Shown here in pieces: positions 1 to 7,216 of a DNA stretch of 7,570 bases (its first letter is position 1; every line of letters begins with the position of its first letter). The position numbers were made by a program, and so were the translations under genes. Below the pieces are notes generated by a model. It ran no database searches and was not told the DNA's origin. It saw only the letters and a program-made list of their open reading frames with translations. The stretch comes from an uncultured Lachnospiraceae bacterium (GTDB taxonomy: Bacteria; Bacillota; Clostridia; Lachnospirales; Lachnospiraceae). Location: NCBI GenBank assembly GCA_945492935.1, contig CALYVE010000074.1:1-7570 (forward strand). The letters are read 5' to 3'.

Positions 1-187
1 GACCACAAAACGTATAGATAATCGCACGCCAAAAATCGCCTGTCTGACCTTGATCAATAAAAACATTTAACGTATCAATCGGACTTGCGAATAATATGCC
101 TTTCTTTGACAGAATATTATCCAGTAAAAACCATATAACAATCCAAAACACAAATATAAACAGACCGGTTCGGATTCGTTTTTTCAT
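1..187 (-). CDS. ABC transporter permease, SsuC/TauC-type (5' part only)
   Basis: Inner-membrane permease subunit of an ABC importer; related proteins take up sulfonates, taurine, nitrate or thiamine-precursor-like compounds. Only the first 62 codons lie in the window, and the frame stays open to its left edge. The start ATG at 187-185 follows a strong GGAGGG at 195-200 with a 7-base spacer. The product opens with a basic stretch (MKKRIR), then a hydrophobic first membrane helix at about residues 8-23. Next comes the segment FASPIDTLNVFIDQG followed by GDFWRAIIYTF. This matches the usual pattern of the family, where a 'PSP..V' motif and a 'FW..I..SL' motif precede the main permease domain. 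It starts 16 bases after the acylphosphatase stop, so it is probably co-transcribed. The ATPase and binding-protein genes would be expected further downstream, outside the window. The substrate cannot be told from this fragment. Confidence 0.72.
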   Translation of the reverse strand, partial: MKKRIRTGLFIFVFWIVIWFLLDNILSKKGILFASPIDTLNVFIDQGQTGDFWRAIIYTFCG

Positions 188-194
188 TTGTGAG

Positions 195-200
195 CCCTCC
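195..200 (-). promoter_or_regulatory. Ribosome binding site of the ABC permease gene
   Basis: The minus strand reads GGAGGG here, seven bases before the ATG at 187. It supports a real gene start even though only a fragment of the permease is in the window. Confidence 0.75.
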
Positions 201-203
201 TAT

Positions 204-467
204 TTATATAATGTAAAAATCTCGTTCCTGCAAAACAGGTATTGTCTTTGCCGAAAGAGAATCAATCCGAATATAACGCTGATGATCAAGAAAAACTATT
301 AGCTCATCGATCATTGCTTCCGACCCCTGTACCTCCATCTCAACAGTACCATCTTGTTTGTTTTTTACCCAACCGGTAAGTCCGATACTTCTTGCTTTGT
401 GATAGGCACGATACCGAAAACCTACCCCTTGTACATTCCCACTGAAAATAATATGTTTACGTATCAT
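204..467 (-). CDS. acyP: Acylphosphatase
   Basis: Small cytoplasmic enzyme that hydrolyses the carboxyl-phosphate bond of acyl phosphates such as acetyl phosphate. The 87-residue length is typical of the family, and almost the whole protein is the acylphosphatase fold. Visible signatures are the phosphate-binding loop GNVQGVGFR (residues 10-18) and the block GLTGWVKNKQDGTVEMEVQG (29-48). The two catalytic residues are present: Arg18 in the loop and Asn36 in WVKN. Their spacing of 18 residues equals that of Arg23 and Asn41 in the muscle enzyme. The gene begins nine bases after the CoA-transferase stop. Its purine-rich AGAGAG ribosome site abuts that stop codon and is weak, so translational coupling is likely. 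Sitting next to a CoA-transferase it might control the acyl-phosphate pool, but acylphosphatases are common housekeeping enzymes and the link is only an inference. Confidence 0.95.
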   Translation of the reverse strand: MIRKHIIFSGNVQGVGFRYRAYHKARSIGLTGWVKNKQDGTVEMEVQGSEAMIDELIVFLDHQRYIRIDSLSAKTIPVLQERDFYII

Positions 468-476
468 AATCTCTCT

Positions 477-1817
477 CTATCGTTTGTTGCTTCTTCGCCA
501 AATTTTCTTGTTTTCTGCTTCTTTTATAAGCTCGTCACGGAAATCAGGATGTGCGATAGAAATCAAATCCTCTGCACGCTCCCACGTAGAACGCCCCTCC
601 AGATTAATGATGCCGTATTCTGTTACAAGGAAATACACCTGACTGCGCGGTGAAGTAACAATATCACCATTAAACTGTGGTTTAATACGGGAATGCTTCA
701 CTCCGTAACGGTCTGTATGAAGTGAACTCATGCAAATAAATGCTTTTCCACCCCGTGATGCGGACGCACCTACCAGAAAATCAAGCTGTCCGCCGGTTCC
801 GCTAATCTGTCTCGCGCCTGCACTCTCTGCCGCAACCTGTCCATACAAATCAACAGCAACACAGCTATTGATCGATACCATATTGTCGATTTGTGATATA
901 ACACTCGGACGATTTACATATTCCAGTGGATATGCGGCTATTCCGTGATTTTCTTCCAACCAGTCAAACAAATCCTTTGAACCGATTGCACAGCCGTAAA
1001 CCCCTTTCCCGCGGTCAATATTCTTCTTACGATTTGTTAATTTTCCGGAACGATATAAGCTTAAAAACGCATCGGAACAAAGCTCGGTATGCATTCCCAA
1101 ATCCTTTAAATCGGATTTTGCTAAAAGCTCACCAAGAGCATTTGGCATACTGCCAATACCAAGCTGTAAAGTTGAACCGTCCACCAAATACGGAACAATA
1201 TTCTCTGATATTTTACGATCAATCAAGGTTGGTTCGGGAACAGGCGTATATTGAAACGGTTCATGAGGACCTTCTACAATATAGTCAACATCAGAAATAT
1301 GAATACACTCATCATAGCCCCCATATACCTTCGGCATATTCTCATTAACCTCAACAATAACAATATCAGCCATTCGAACAATCGGAGCTGCGACGCCTGT
1401 GTTTACGGAAAAATTGAAATATCCATGGCGGTCCATAGGTGACACACTAACCATGACAACATTTACATTCAAGAAAAACTCATAATATGCTGCATTGTTA
1501 TGAAAAACCATCGGGATATAATAACAGAGTCCTCTGTCACAAAGCTTTCGTTCATAAGCACTGCAATGCCAGCTGTGGTAAATAAAATGTTCATTCTCCT
1601 CATCACATTCTGCTACCATAATCGGCCCATCAATCAGGTTTCCGCGCACCTTAACGTCAAAGAGCTCATCCTTACGTTTTGCAAGTGCACGATCTAACAA
1701 AACAGGCTTTCCGAGTGAACTTGTATAATCAATCCAATCTCCGCTTTTTACAACGCATACCGCATCTTCCGGTGTGCGAAGTTTCTGCTTATACTCATTC
1801 AAAAAACTCTGATACAT
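477..1817 (-). CDS. Acyl-CoA:carboxylate CoA-transferase (butyryl-CoA:acetate / 4-hydroxybutyrate CoA-transferase family)
   Basis: Cytoplasmic enzyme that moves CoA from an acyl-CoA to acetate or another acid through a glutamyl-CoA intermediate. In gut Clostridia, family members carry out the last step of butyrate formation. Numbered from the chosen start (446 residues, usual for the family), the protein has KSGDWIDY near the N-terminus and the block GMHTELCSDAF, whose Glu245 is the expected catalytic residue. The CoA-binding motif GTGGQLDF is at 340-347. The C-terminal block TEYGIINLEGRSTWERAEDLISIAHPDFR is characteristic, and the end IWRRSNKR resembles butyrate-type enzymes as I recall them. 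I chose ATG 1817, not the in-frame ATG at 1835, because an AAAGGGGG site lies six bases before 1817 and nothing comparable precedes 1835. The gene lies 20 bases after the AEC transporter. Propionyl-, butyryl- or 4-hydroxybutyryl-CoA could all be donors. Confidence 0.88.
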   Translation of the reverse strand: MYQSFLNEYKQKLRTPEDAVCVVKSGDWIDYTSSLGKPVLLDRALAKRKDELFDVKVRGNLIDGPIMVAECDEENEHFIYHSWHCSAYERKLCDRGLCYYIPMVFHNNAAYYEFFLNVNVVMVSVSPMDRHGYFNFSVNTGVAAPIVRMADIVIVEVNENMPKVYGGYDECIHISDVDYIVEGPHEPFQYTPVPEPTLIDRKISENIVPYLVDGSTLQLGIGSMPNALGELLAKSDLKDLGMHTELCSDAFLSLYRSGKLTNRKKNIDRGKGVYGCAIGSKDLFDWLEENHGIAAYPLEYVNRPSVISQIDNMVSINSCVAVDLYGQVAAESAGARQISGTGGQLDFLVGASASRGGKAFICMSSLHTDRYGVKHSRIKPQFNGDIVTSPRSQVYFLVTEYGIINLEGRSTWERAEDLISIAHPDFRDELIKEAENKKIWRRSNKR

Positions 1818-1823
1818 AGTAAT

Positions 1824-1831
1824 CCCCCTTT
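1824..1831 (-). promoter_or_regulatory. Ribosome binding site that decides the CoA-transferase start
   Basis: The minus strand reads AAAGGGGG, six bases upstream of ATG 1817-1815. The site lies inside the six-codon extension that would exist if the in-frame ATG at 1835 were used. That upstream ATG has no Shine-Dalgarno sequence, although it sits only two bases after the AEC stop codon and could be reached by reinitiation. Confidence 0.75.
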
Positions 1832-1837
1832 CCATAA

Positions 1838-2770
1838 TCAGATAAACGACTGATACAATGCCAGCATAAGCGGCATAGAAACAATACTGAGCATAACTGA
1901 CATCACATTTATCGCTCCCGCCTGCTTTTCATGGTTTTGAAACAAATCTGCCATCTGCGTTACAGTAACTGCAACCGGCGCACAAACTGCCAAAATAACA
2001 ATCATTATGACATCCTTTGCAAAAGAAAAATGTTCTGCAACCGTACTCAACCGAACTAAAACAATAATCAAAAACGGAAGAATGACAAGTCGCATCAAAC
2101 AGACGAACCAATTATGAACGGACAAAAAGGTTTCTTTCAGATTTGCTTCTGCCATAATCATTCCCAACATCAGCATCGTAAGCGGTCCGACAATCGCACC
2201 GATATTTGACACTGTTACTCCAAGAATCTCCGGCAACCTTATTTTGAAAATGAATAGTACAATACCAACAACAATAGCAATCATATTCGGATTCGTTATT
2301 ATTTTTTTGATATTCGCCCGGTCGCTACCGCCAATCATACGAACAAGATGTGTCCAAAACAGCACAGTCTGAACCATAATAAATGCACAGCAATAAAAAA
2401 CCTTGGTTTCACCCAGCAATGCAAAAACGAGAGGCACAATCAAGTTTCCTCCGTTTGAATAAATCATGGATGCACGTTCTATTTCATTATATTTTGTCAG
2501 TCTGCAAATAAAATATGTCACAAAAATATAAACGATATGTGCCAATACCGCAACGGTAAGTGCTAATATCAAGCCATTAAAACGTTCTTTTGTGAACTCA
2601 ATCTGAAGACTGCTAATTACAAGACAAGGATTAACGACATACAATGTTATTGCCGCAATCACTCTGCTATCTTCTTTTTTGATTACTTTGCACTTTACCA
2701 AAATGATACCCATAAGAATCATAAGCATCATAGAAATCATCTGTTTAAATAACAAAAACGAAAGTTCCAT
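1838..2770 (-). CDS. AEC (auxin efflux carrier) family transporter
   Basis: Integral membrane transporter of the AEC/bile-acid-type carrier group. Bacterial members move malate, malonate or other small carboxylates, often without a proven substrate. Numbered from the ATG at 2773, the 311-residue product shows ten hydrophobic helices near residues 5-27, 37-56, 66-90, 103-120, 125-146, 161-177, 187-208, 222-241, 253-273 and 285-308. Family landmarks are SNGGNLIVPLVFALLG (106-121), NPNMIAIVVGIVLF (161-174), GPLTMLMLGM (196-205) and the CAPVAVTVTQMA stretch (264-275). Two ATGs lie in tandem, at 2773 and 2770. AGGAG at 2777-2781 is only three bases from the first and six from the second, so the second is preferred and the first remains possible. 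The gene begins 23 bases after the sensor kinase stop and precedes the CoA-transferase, which points to an organic acid as cargo; direction of transport is unknown. Confidence 0.9.
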   Translation of the reverse strand: MELSFLLFKQMISMMLMILMGIILVKCKVIKKEDSRVIAAITLYVVNPCLVISSLQIEFTKERFNGLILALTVAVLAHIVYIFVTYFICRLTKYNEIERASMIYSNGGNLIVPLVFALLGETKVFYCCAFIMVQTVLFWTHLVRMIGGSDRANIKKIITNPNMIAIVVGIVLFIFKIRLPEILGVTVSNIGAIVGPLTMLMLGMIMAEANLKETFLSVHNWFVCLMRLVILPFLIIVLVRLSTVAEHFSFAKDVIMIVILAVCAPVAVTVTQMADLFQNHEKQAGAINVMSVMLSIVSMPLMLALYQSFI

Positions 2771-2776
2771 CATTAT

Positions 2777-2781
2777 CTCCT
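2777..2781 (-). promoter_or_regulatory. Ribosome binding site of the AEC transporter gene
   Basis: The minus strand reads AGGAG, then ATA, then two consecutive ATG codons. The spacer is three bases to the first ATG and six to the second, which favours the second as the main start. Confidence 0.65.
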
Positions 2782-2793
2782 GTATACAAGGCT

Positions 2794-5700
2794 CTACATT
2801 TTTAGGTCGAAATATGTTGTGATAAGCTCATCAATTGCAGCAACATCATGACGTTCTACAGCACCCTTTAGTACAACTACAAATTCCTTATCCTCGCCAA
2901 CATACTCTGTCTCCATAATATGCCTCATTTCTTCTTCAACCTCACGGAAGGAATTCATGAGTGCATGATATTTGATTGATTCGAGTATATCAAGCGATAT
3001 AGAAGCCATTGCCTGTTCTTCATTATCAGACGATTCACCAGAACGAACAGCAACTTCCGCCGTTTTAATTTCCTGCAGTTTATCCTGCGTTTCTCCCTGC
3101 ACTTTTTCCTGCGATTTCTCCTGCGATTCATCCTGCAATACTTCATTTTGTTGTTTTGTTTTGGCAAAATATTCCTCATCCGTCATTCCGGATACTTCAT
3201 CTCTGAATGCAATATACTCTTCAAGTGTCAAAAGCACCTCGAGTAAATGCTCTGCAAAATCCTCTAAATTATCCTTCACATAGTCGCGGTTACCAATATT
3301 AATAGCGGCCTCAAGCTTGGAAGCACCCTGCGATAACCGGATAGCTCCGATACTCATGCTGTTTACCCGAATAGCATGAAGCTTTGTCTTAAAGCCTCTT
3401 GCATCCTTGCCGAATTTCTCAAACAATTCGTCAATTGCGTTTGCGTGCTGACGATAATATGTCACAACAAGTTTGTTAAATACATGAATACTTCCGCCAA
3501 CCTTTGAAATCGCATATTCGACATCAATATATGGCATCATTTTTGCAAGTCCGTCCCTGTAGCGTGACTCATTGATATATTGCTCTACATCATTTGTCCT
3601 CTCTTTAATTTTGTCCTCCGGAAGACAATCGCGTAAAATAGCTGCAACTCTGCGAATATCAATTGGTTTTACAAGATTATCGGTAAATCCTGCCCCAAGC
3701 AATTCCCCTCGATTTTCTTCGATGGCATTGGTATCCATGGAAAGAATCGGAAGCTGTGAATACGTATCTCCTGCAATTTCACGAATCTCATGCATCGCCT
3801 CAACACCATTCATAATCGGCATGGAAAGATCCATAAACACTACATCATAGGAATGATTCATAACCATATCAATTGCGCTAATACCGGAGGAAGCCTGATC
3901 AACCTTCATTTCAAATGTCATAAGTGTCTTAGCTGAAACCTCACGACTGACATCATCATCATCAACAAGAAGACAATGCACATCCGGCAGCCATAGCTTG
4001 TCTGCAATTTCCTGTGAAACAATTCCTTCGATTTTTGCACGAACCGGACCTTCCTCTCCCTTTACATTGATTTTCTGTAACAAAGAAAGTGTAAAGGTGG
4101 AACCAAGTCCATAGGAACTCTCCACTTCGATTTCTCCGTCCATAAGATCCGAATAACCCTTTGCAATCGCAAGACCTACACCATTTCCACTATGAATTGT
4201 ATTCTTTACATTATCCGCTATATTATAGATTTCCAGCAGATTTTCAATACGTTCCTCCTGAATACCTATACCCGTATCAGAAACCGAAAATACAAGGTTT
4301 ACAAAGCTTGTGTGCTTTTGATTTTCATACTCGTAGCAATCAACCGAAAGTGTAATAGATCCCTCTTTCGTGTACTTCACCGCATTGTCAAGCAATCGCG
4401 ACAGAATTTCCTTGATTTTAAATTCATCACCAATCAAATTGTCAGAAATATTTTCACCAATTTCCACAAAGAATTTGATTGATTTATCCCCTATTTTCTT
4501 AGTTGTCTCTTCCGACAAATCATATATCAAGGTTGTAACAGAATACGGCGTGGACGTAATATCGATTTTTCCCGCCTCAATCTTGGCAAGTAAAATAATA
4601 TCATCTACCTTGCTTAATACCGAGCCGCCGATTTCCTGAATACTGAGCACACGCTGGCGGTTTTCTTCATCCTGTTCAAACACAGAAAGAAGCTCATCCG
4701 CTTTAACAATCATGGCATTAATTGGCGTCTTTATTTCATTGCTCATATTTGCGAGGTAGTCGGTTTTTGCACTACTTGACTTAACCGCAACCTCATGTTC
4801 CTTTGATAACTGCTCAAACGCAGTATTCTTCTTGATTAACAATTTACGGAAAAGGAAAATACCTAAAACTAAGCCTGTAATCACAATCAATACAAGCGTA
4901 ATAACCGCAGCTCTTGCAAATGGCTTTTCGAAGAAGCTTTTTTTCTTATATATTGAAAATGATACTTCCTCTTCACAAGCGGTTCCATCACCGTTATATG
5001 CGCTAATTGTAAACTCGTACTGTCCTCCATCCAGATTCGTATAAACTGCCTCCATAGAATCTGTACCTGATATAACAATTGGCGTTTCATCGAAGCCCTT
5101 TAGCATGTACTCCACACGCATGTCGCTACGATTCTGAAAACTAAATACTGCAAAATCAATTGTAATTCTGGAAACATCGCTATCAATACTAAGTCCATTA
5201 TTTACATCATCAAACTCATATGTTTTTCCATCCACATCAATAGCCGTAACCTTCATACGCGGAGGTATTGTATTTTGATATAGCTGTTTCTTATCGATGG
5301 AATAAAAGCCGGTATTACAACATACAAATACCCTATCTGATGAAACATAGTTTTTTCCATCAACATTTATCTCACGAATCAGACCGTCATCCGCATCCAA
5401 ATAACGTCCTGAAATGCCCTGACTGCCAAGAAGTTCTTCCTCTGAAGTACGAAGAACACCCATCGAACCAATCAGCCATACAGTATCTTCTGATAGTAAA
5501 ATATCAATAATACTATTTGAGTATTCAATATTACTGATGGAACGGAAGGATTCATTCAAAAAGCAAAGTCCGTTGTCCGTTCCAATCCAAATGCCTTCTT
5601 TGCCCTTTGTTATGACAGTAACAACATCAGAATTCAGGCCGGACTCTGTGTCATAATGAGCCAGAATCGACTTATCCTCGGCCGAAATCAAATAAATACC

Positions 5701-7191
5701 ACTGCCGTCTGTTCCAAGGTAGATTGTACCGTCTTCATCCTCAAAAACACTTAGAATACGTTCTGATATGCCCTGTTCAACACCGTATGTCTGAAGAATT
5801 TCACCTTGCTTATCAATGATTAACAAACCCGCATCCATCGAAACTGCAATTGTTCCGTCTGAGAGCTCGTATGTAAAATATACCGTATTGCTCGGAAGTC
5901 CGCTATTTCGTCCAAAATTGCTGATTGTACCGTCACGCTCGACCTTGACAACACCATATTTGCGGTAAGTACTAATCCAAAGTGAGCCTTCTTTGTCACT
6001 CATAATATGGCGAACACTAATGCCGGAAAGCATATCTGTAAGTTCTACCGTTGCGTAATCCGTAACCTTTTCATAACGATAATTAAATACGGAAAGACCA
6101 TCATCAGAGCCGACATAAGTATTTCCTTTATAACGATACACGGCATTAACCATTGCGTCTTCCATGCCGGATAGCAGGTTAAAATCCGAGAATTTACTTC
6201 TGCTTAACAAAAGGACACCCATTCTGCTTGAAGAAAGCCAATAATTTCCCTCATAATCCATAATCATATCCGAAAGATAACCTTCAAATACGCAGTCATA
6301 TAGCTTTGTAAAATTGGATTTGGAATCAAAATAGCCCAAACCGTTATCTGCCAAAACCCAGACCAAGCCGTTGTTATCCAGCATGAAATCATTAATACCT
6401 TCTACAACTGAGATCATTTTTTCGTAGTTGTATCTTGTGTTAAATCGCAGCACATCACGGCCGTTGCTTCCAATGTAAATTACATCATTCAAACAGGCAA
6501 TTGCTGACAATTCATCTGCAATATCGTCTGACACATCAACGATTGATATTAATCCATCCTGATCAAATACATATATTTCTCTCGTATTTCGGATACCCCA
6601 AATCAAATTTCCCTGATTTTCGATATGTGTAAAATTCAAACCTGAAAGCCTTGTATCCGTATATGGTTGCATGTGCATAACATCTGTATTCGTATCGACC
6701 GCACATGTAAATAGGCCCTTCGAGGTTGCTACGTAAATCGTTCCGTCTTCTGTCTGACAAATATCATTAATTTGCTTAATTCCATTGTAATATTCATCCT
6801 GCAAATGATAATTCTCACCGTTTTCGATGTAAAACAGACCGTAATTATCTGTACCAATCCACATGCGTCCATCTACATCCTGGATGATGCAGTTGATGGA
6901 ATAAACATCTGTACGTTCGATGTCCCACAAATTAATGCTCTGAAATTCAGCACCGTTCGAACGATACAATCCGCCATCTGTACCAATCCAAATATACCCT
7001 GATGACGACTGATACAGGCAGTTTACTTCGTTACTTCCTATACCGTTTTTTTGATTGAAAACCTTCTGAATATAGTTAGACAAGAATGCATCTTTTGCCG
7101 TTGCCTTGTTTTCGGGAACGAGAAAAAGGCATACCAAAAGGAATGCCATTAATATTGCTATTATTCTCATACGAATTTTATCATGTCTCAT
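2794..7191 (-). CDS. Hybrid sensor histidine kinase with double propeller sensor, receiver and HPt; phosphoacceptor His replaced by Asn
   Basis: Membrane signalling protein of 1465 residues. A hydrophobic export or anchor segment (about 8-26) leads into fourteen blade-like repeats (about 50-632) with Reg_prop motifs such as GYIWIGTDGGLYR, probably two seven-bladed extracellular propellers. A Y_Y_Y-type domain (about 670-750) and one membrane helix (759-781) follow. Inside the cell come a HisKA-like region (807-875), HATPase (920-1038), receiver (1072-1188), HPt (1225-1325), a Gln-rich repeat (1353-1376) and a helical tail. ATPase motifs are intact: N936 in LLDNAVKYT, DTGIGI (972-977), GNGVGLAI (1002-1009). 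The receiver keeps D1121 and K1175; the HPt keeps H1272. The H-box reads MSNEIKTP, with N818 where His is phosphorylated, and receiver D1153 replaces the usual Thr/Ser. No DNA-binding domain is present. GAGGAG nine bases upstream supports ATG 7191. The propeller arrangement is like the HTCS sensors of Bacteroidetes. Confidence 0.95.
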   Translation of the reverse strand: MRHDKIRMRIIAILMAFLLVCLFLVPENKATAKDAFLSNYIQKVFNQKNGIGSNEVNCLYQSSSGYIWIGTDGGLYRSNGAEFQSINLWDIERTDVYSINCIIQDVDGRMWIGTDNYGLFYIENGENYHLQDEYYNGIKQINDICQTEDGTIYVATSKGLFTCAVDTNTDVMHMQPYTDTRLSGLNFTHIENQGNLIWGIRNTREIYVFDQDGLISIVDVSDDIADELSAIACLNDVIYIGSNGRDVLRFNTRYNYEKMISVVEGINDFMLDNNGLVWVLADNGLGYFDSKSNFTKLYDCVFEGYLSDMIMDYEGNYWLSSSRMGVLLLSRSKFSDFNLLSGMEDAMVNAVYRYKGNTYVGSDDGLSVFNYRYEKVTDYATVELTDMLSGISVRHIMSDKEGSLWISTYRKYGVVKVERDGTISNFGRNSGLPSNTVYFTYELSDGTIAVSMDAGLLIIDKQGEILQTYGVEQGISERILSVFEDEDGTIYLGTDGSGIYLISAEDKSILAHYDTESGLNSDVVTVITKGKEGIWIGTDNGLCFLNESFRSISNIEYSNSIIDILLSEDTVWLIGSMGVLRTSEEELLGSQGISGRYLDADDGLIREINVDGKNYVSSDRVFVCCNTGFYSIDKKQLYQNTIPPRMKVTAIDVDGKTYEFDDVNNGLSIDSDVSRITIDFAVFSFQNRSDMRVEYMLKGFDETPIVISGTDSMEAVYTNLDGGQYEFTISAYNGDGTACEEEVSFSIYKKKSFFEKPFARAAVITLVLIVITGLVLGIFLFRKLLIKKNTAFEQLSKEHEVAVKSSSAKTDYLANMSNEIKTPINAMIVKADELLSVFEQDEENRQRVLSIQEIGGSVLSKVDDIILLAKIEAGKIDITSTPYSVTTLIYDLSEETTKKIGDKSIKFFVEIGENISDNLIGDEFKIKEILSRLLDNAVKYTKEGSITLSVDCYEYENQKHTSFVNLVFSVSDTGIGIQEERIENLLEIYNIADNVKNTIHSGNGVGLAIAKGYSDLMDGEIEVESSYGLGSTFTLSLLQKINVKGEEGPVRAKIEGIVSQEIADKLWLPDVHCLLVDDDDVSREVSAKTLMTFEMKVDQASSGISAIDMVMNHSYDVVFMDLSMPIMNGVEAMHEIREIAGDTYSQLPILSMDTNAIEENRGELLGAGFTDNLVKPIDIRRVAAILRDCLPEDKIKERTNDVEQYINESRYRDGLAKMMPYIDVEYAISKVGGSIHVFNKLVVTYYRQHANAIDELFEKFGKDARGFKTKLHAIRVNSMSIGAIRLSQGASKLEAAINIGNRDYVKDNLEDFAEHLLEVLLTLEEYIAFRDEVSGMTDEEYFAKTKQQNEVLQDESQEKSQEKVQGETQDKLQEIKTAEVAVRSGESSDNEEQAMASISLDILESIKYHALMNSFREVEEEMRHIMETEYVGEDKEFVVVLKGAVERHDVAAIDELITTYFDLKM
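3064..3135 (-). repeat. Coding 12-base tandem repeat, six units, in the kinase tail
   Basis: On the plus strand the hexamer TCCTGC recurs exactly every 12 bases at 3071, 3083, 3095 (as CCCTGC), 3107, 3119 and 3131, with six more variable bases between. On the coding strand each unit gives a tetrapeptide that starts with Gln (CAG), usually followed by Asp or Glu, such as QEKS or QDKL. It spans residues 1353-1376, between the HPt domain and the C-terminal helical tail. It is charged and helix-prone, so it probably acts as a flexible or coiled linker. Arrays of this kind can gain or lose units by slippage without a frameshift, since 12 is a multiple of three. Confidence 0.9.
4738..4740 (-). other. 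H-box codon of the kinase: Asn (AAT) in place of His
   Basis: The codon is residue 818 in MSNEIKTP. In HisKA domains the pattern is S-H-E-[IL]-[RK]-T-P, and the His is the autophosphorylation site. AAT differs from the His codon CAT by one base. The surrounding residues are well conserved, so the alignment is not in doubt. Confidence 0.9.
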
Positions 7192-7200
7192 AGGGGATTT

Positions 7201-7206
7201 CTCCTC
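7201..7206 (-). promoter_or_regulatory. Ribosome binding site of the sensor kinase gene
   Basis: The minus strand reads GAGGAG, nine bases before ATG 7191, inside the 25-base gap after the aminopeptidase stop. The next in-frame ATG (residue 8, at 7170) has no comparable site and would cut the basic N-terminus off the export segment, so 7191 is the better start. Confidence 0.75.
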
Positions 7207-7216
7207 ATTTATAAAA

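Noticed and set aside
926..1348. A 140-codon open frame on the plus strand inside the CoA-transferase gene
   Set aside because: It lies antisense to a clearly conserved enzyme, has no ribosome site I can see and its product resembles nothing; it is a shadow frame.
1818..1835. Start of the CoA-transferase at ATG 1835
   Set aside because: No Shine-Dalgarno precedes it, while a strong one lies within this segment and serves ATG 1817.
2781..2788. Perfect 8-base palindrome TGTATACA in the gap before the AEC gene, a possible operator
   Set aside because: It is short, AT-rich, stands alone next to the ribosome site and has no second copy or promoter nearby; chance is the simpler explanation.
3064..3135. 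The period-12 repeat as a possible CRISPR-like array
   Set aside because: Units are far too short, there are no spacers of CRISPR length, and the array is in frame within a coding region.
7192..7216. Terminator or promoter between the aminopeptidase and the sensor kinase
   Set aside because: The gap is 25 bases, mostly ribosome site, with no inverted repeat followed by a T run and no room for a full promoter.
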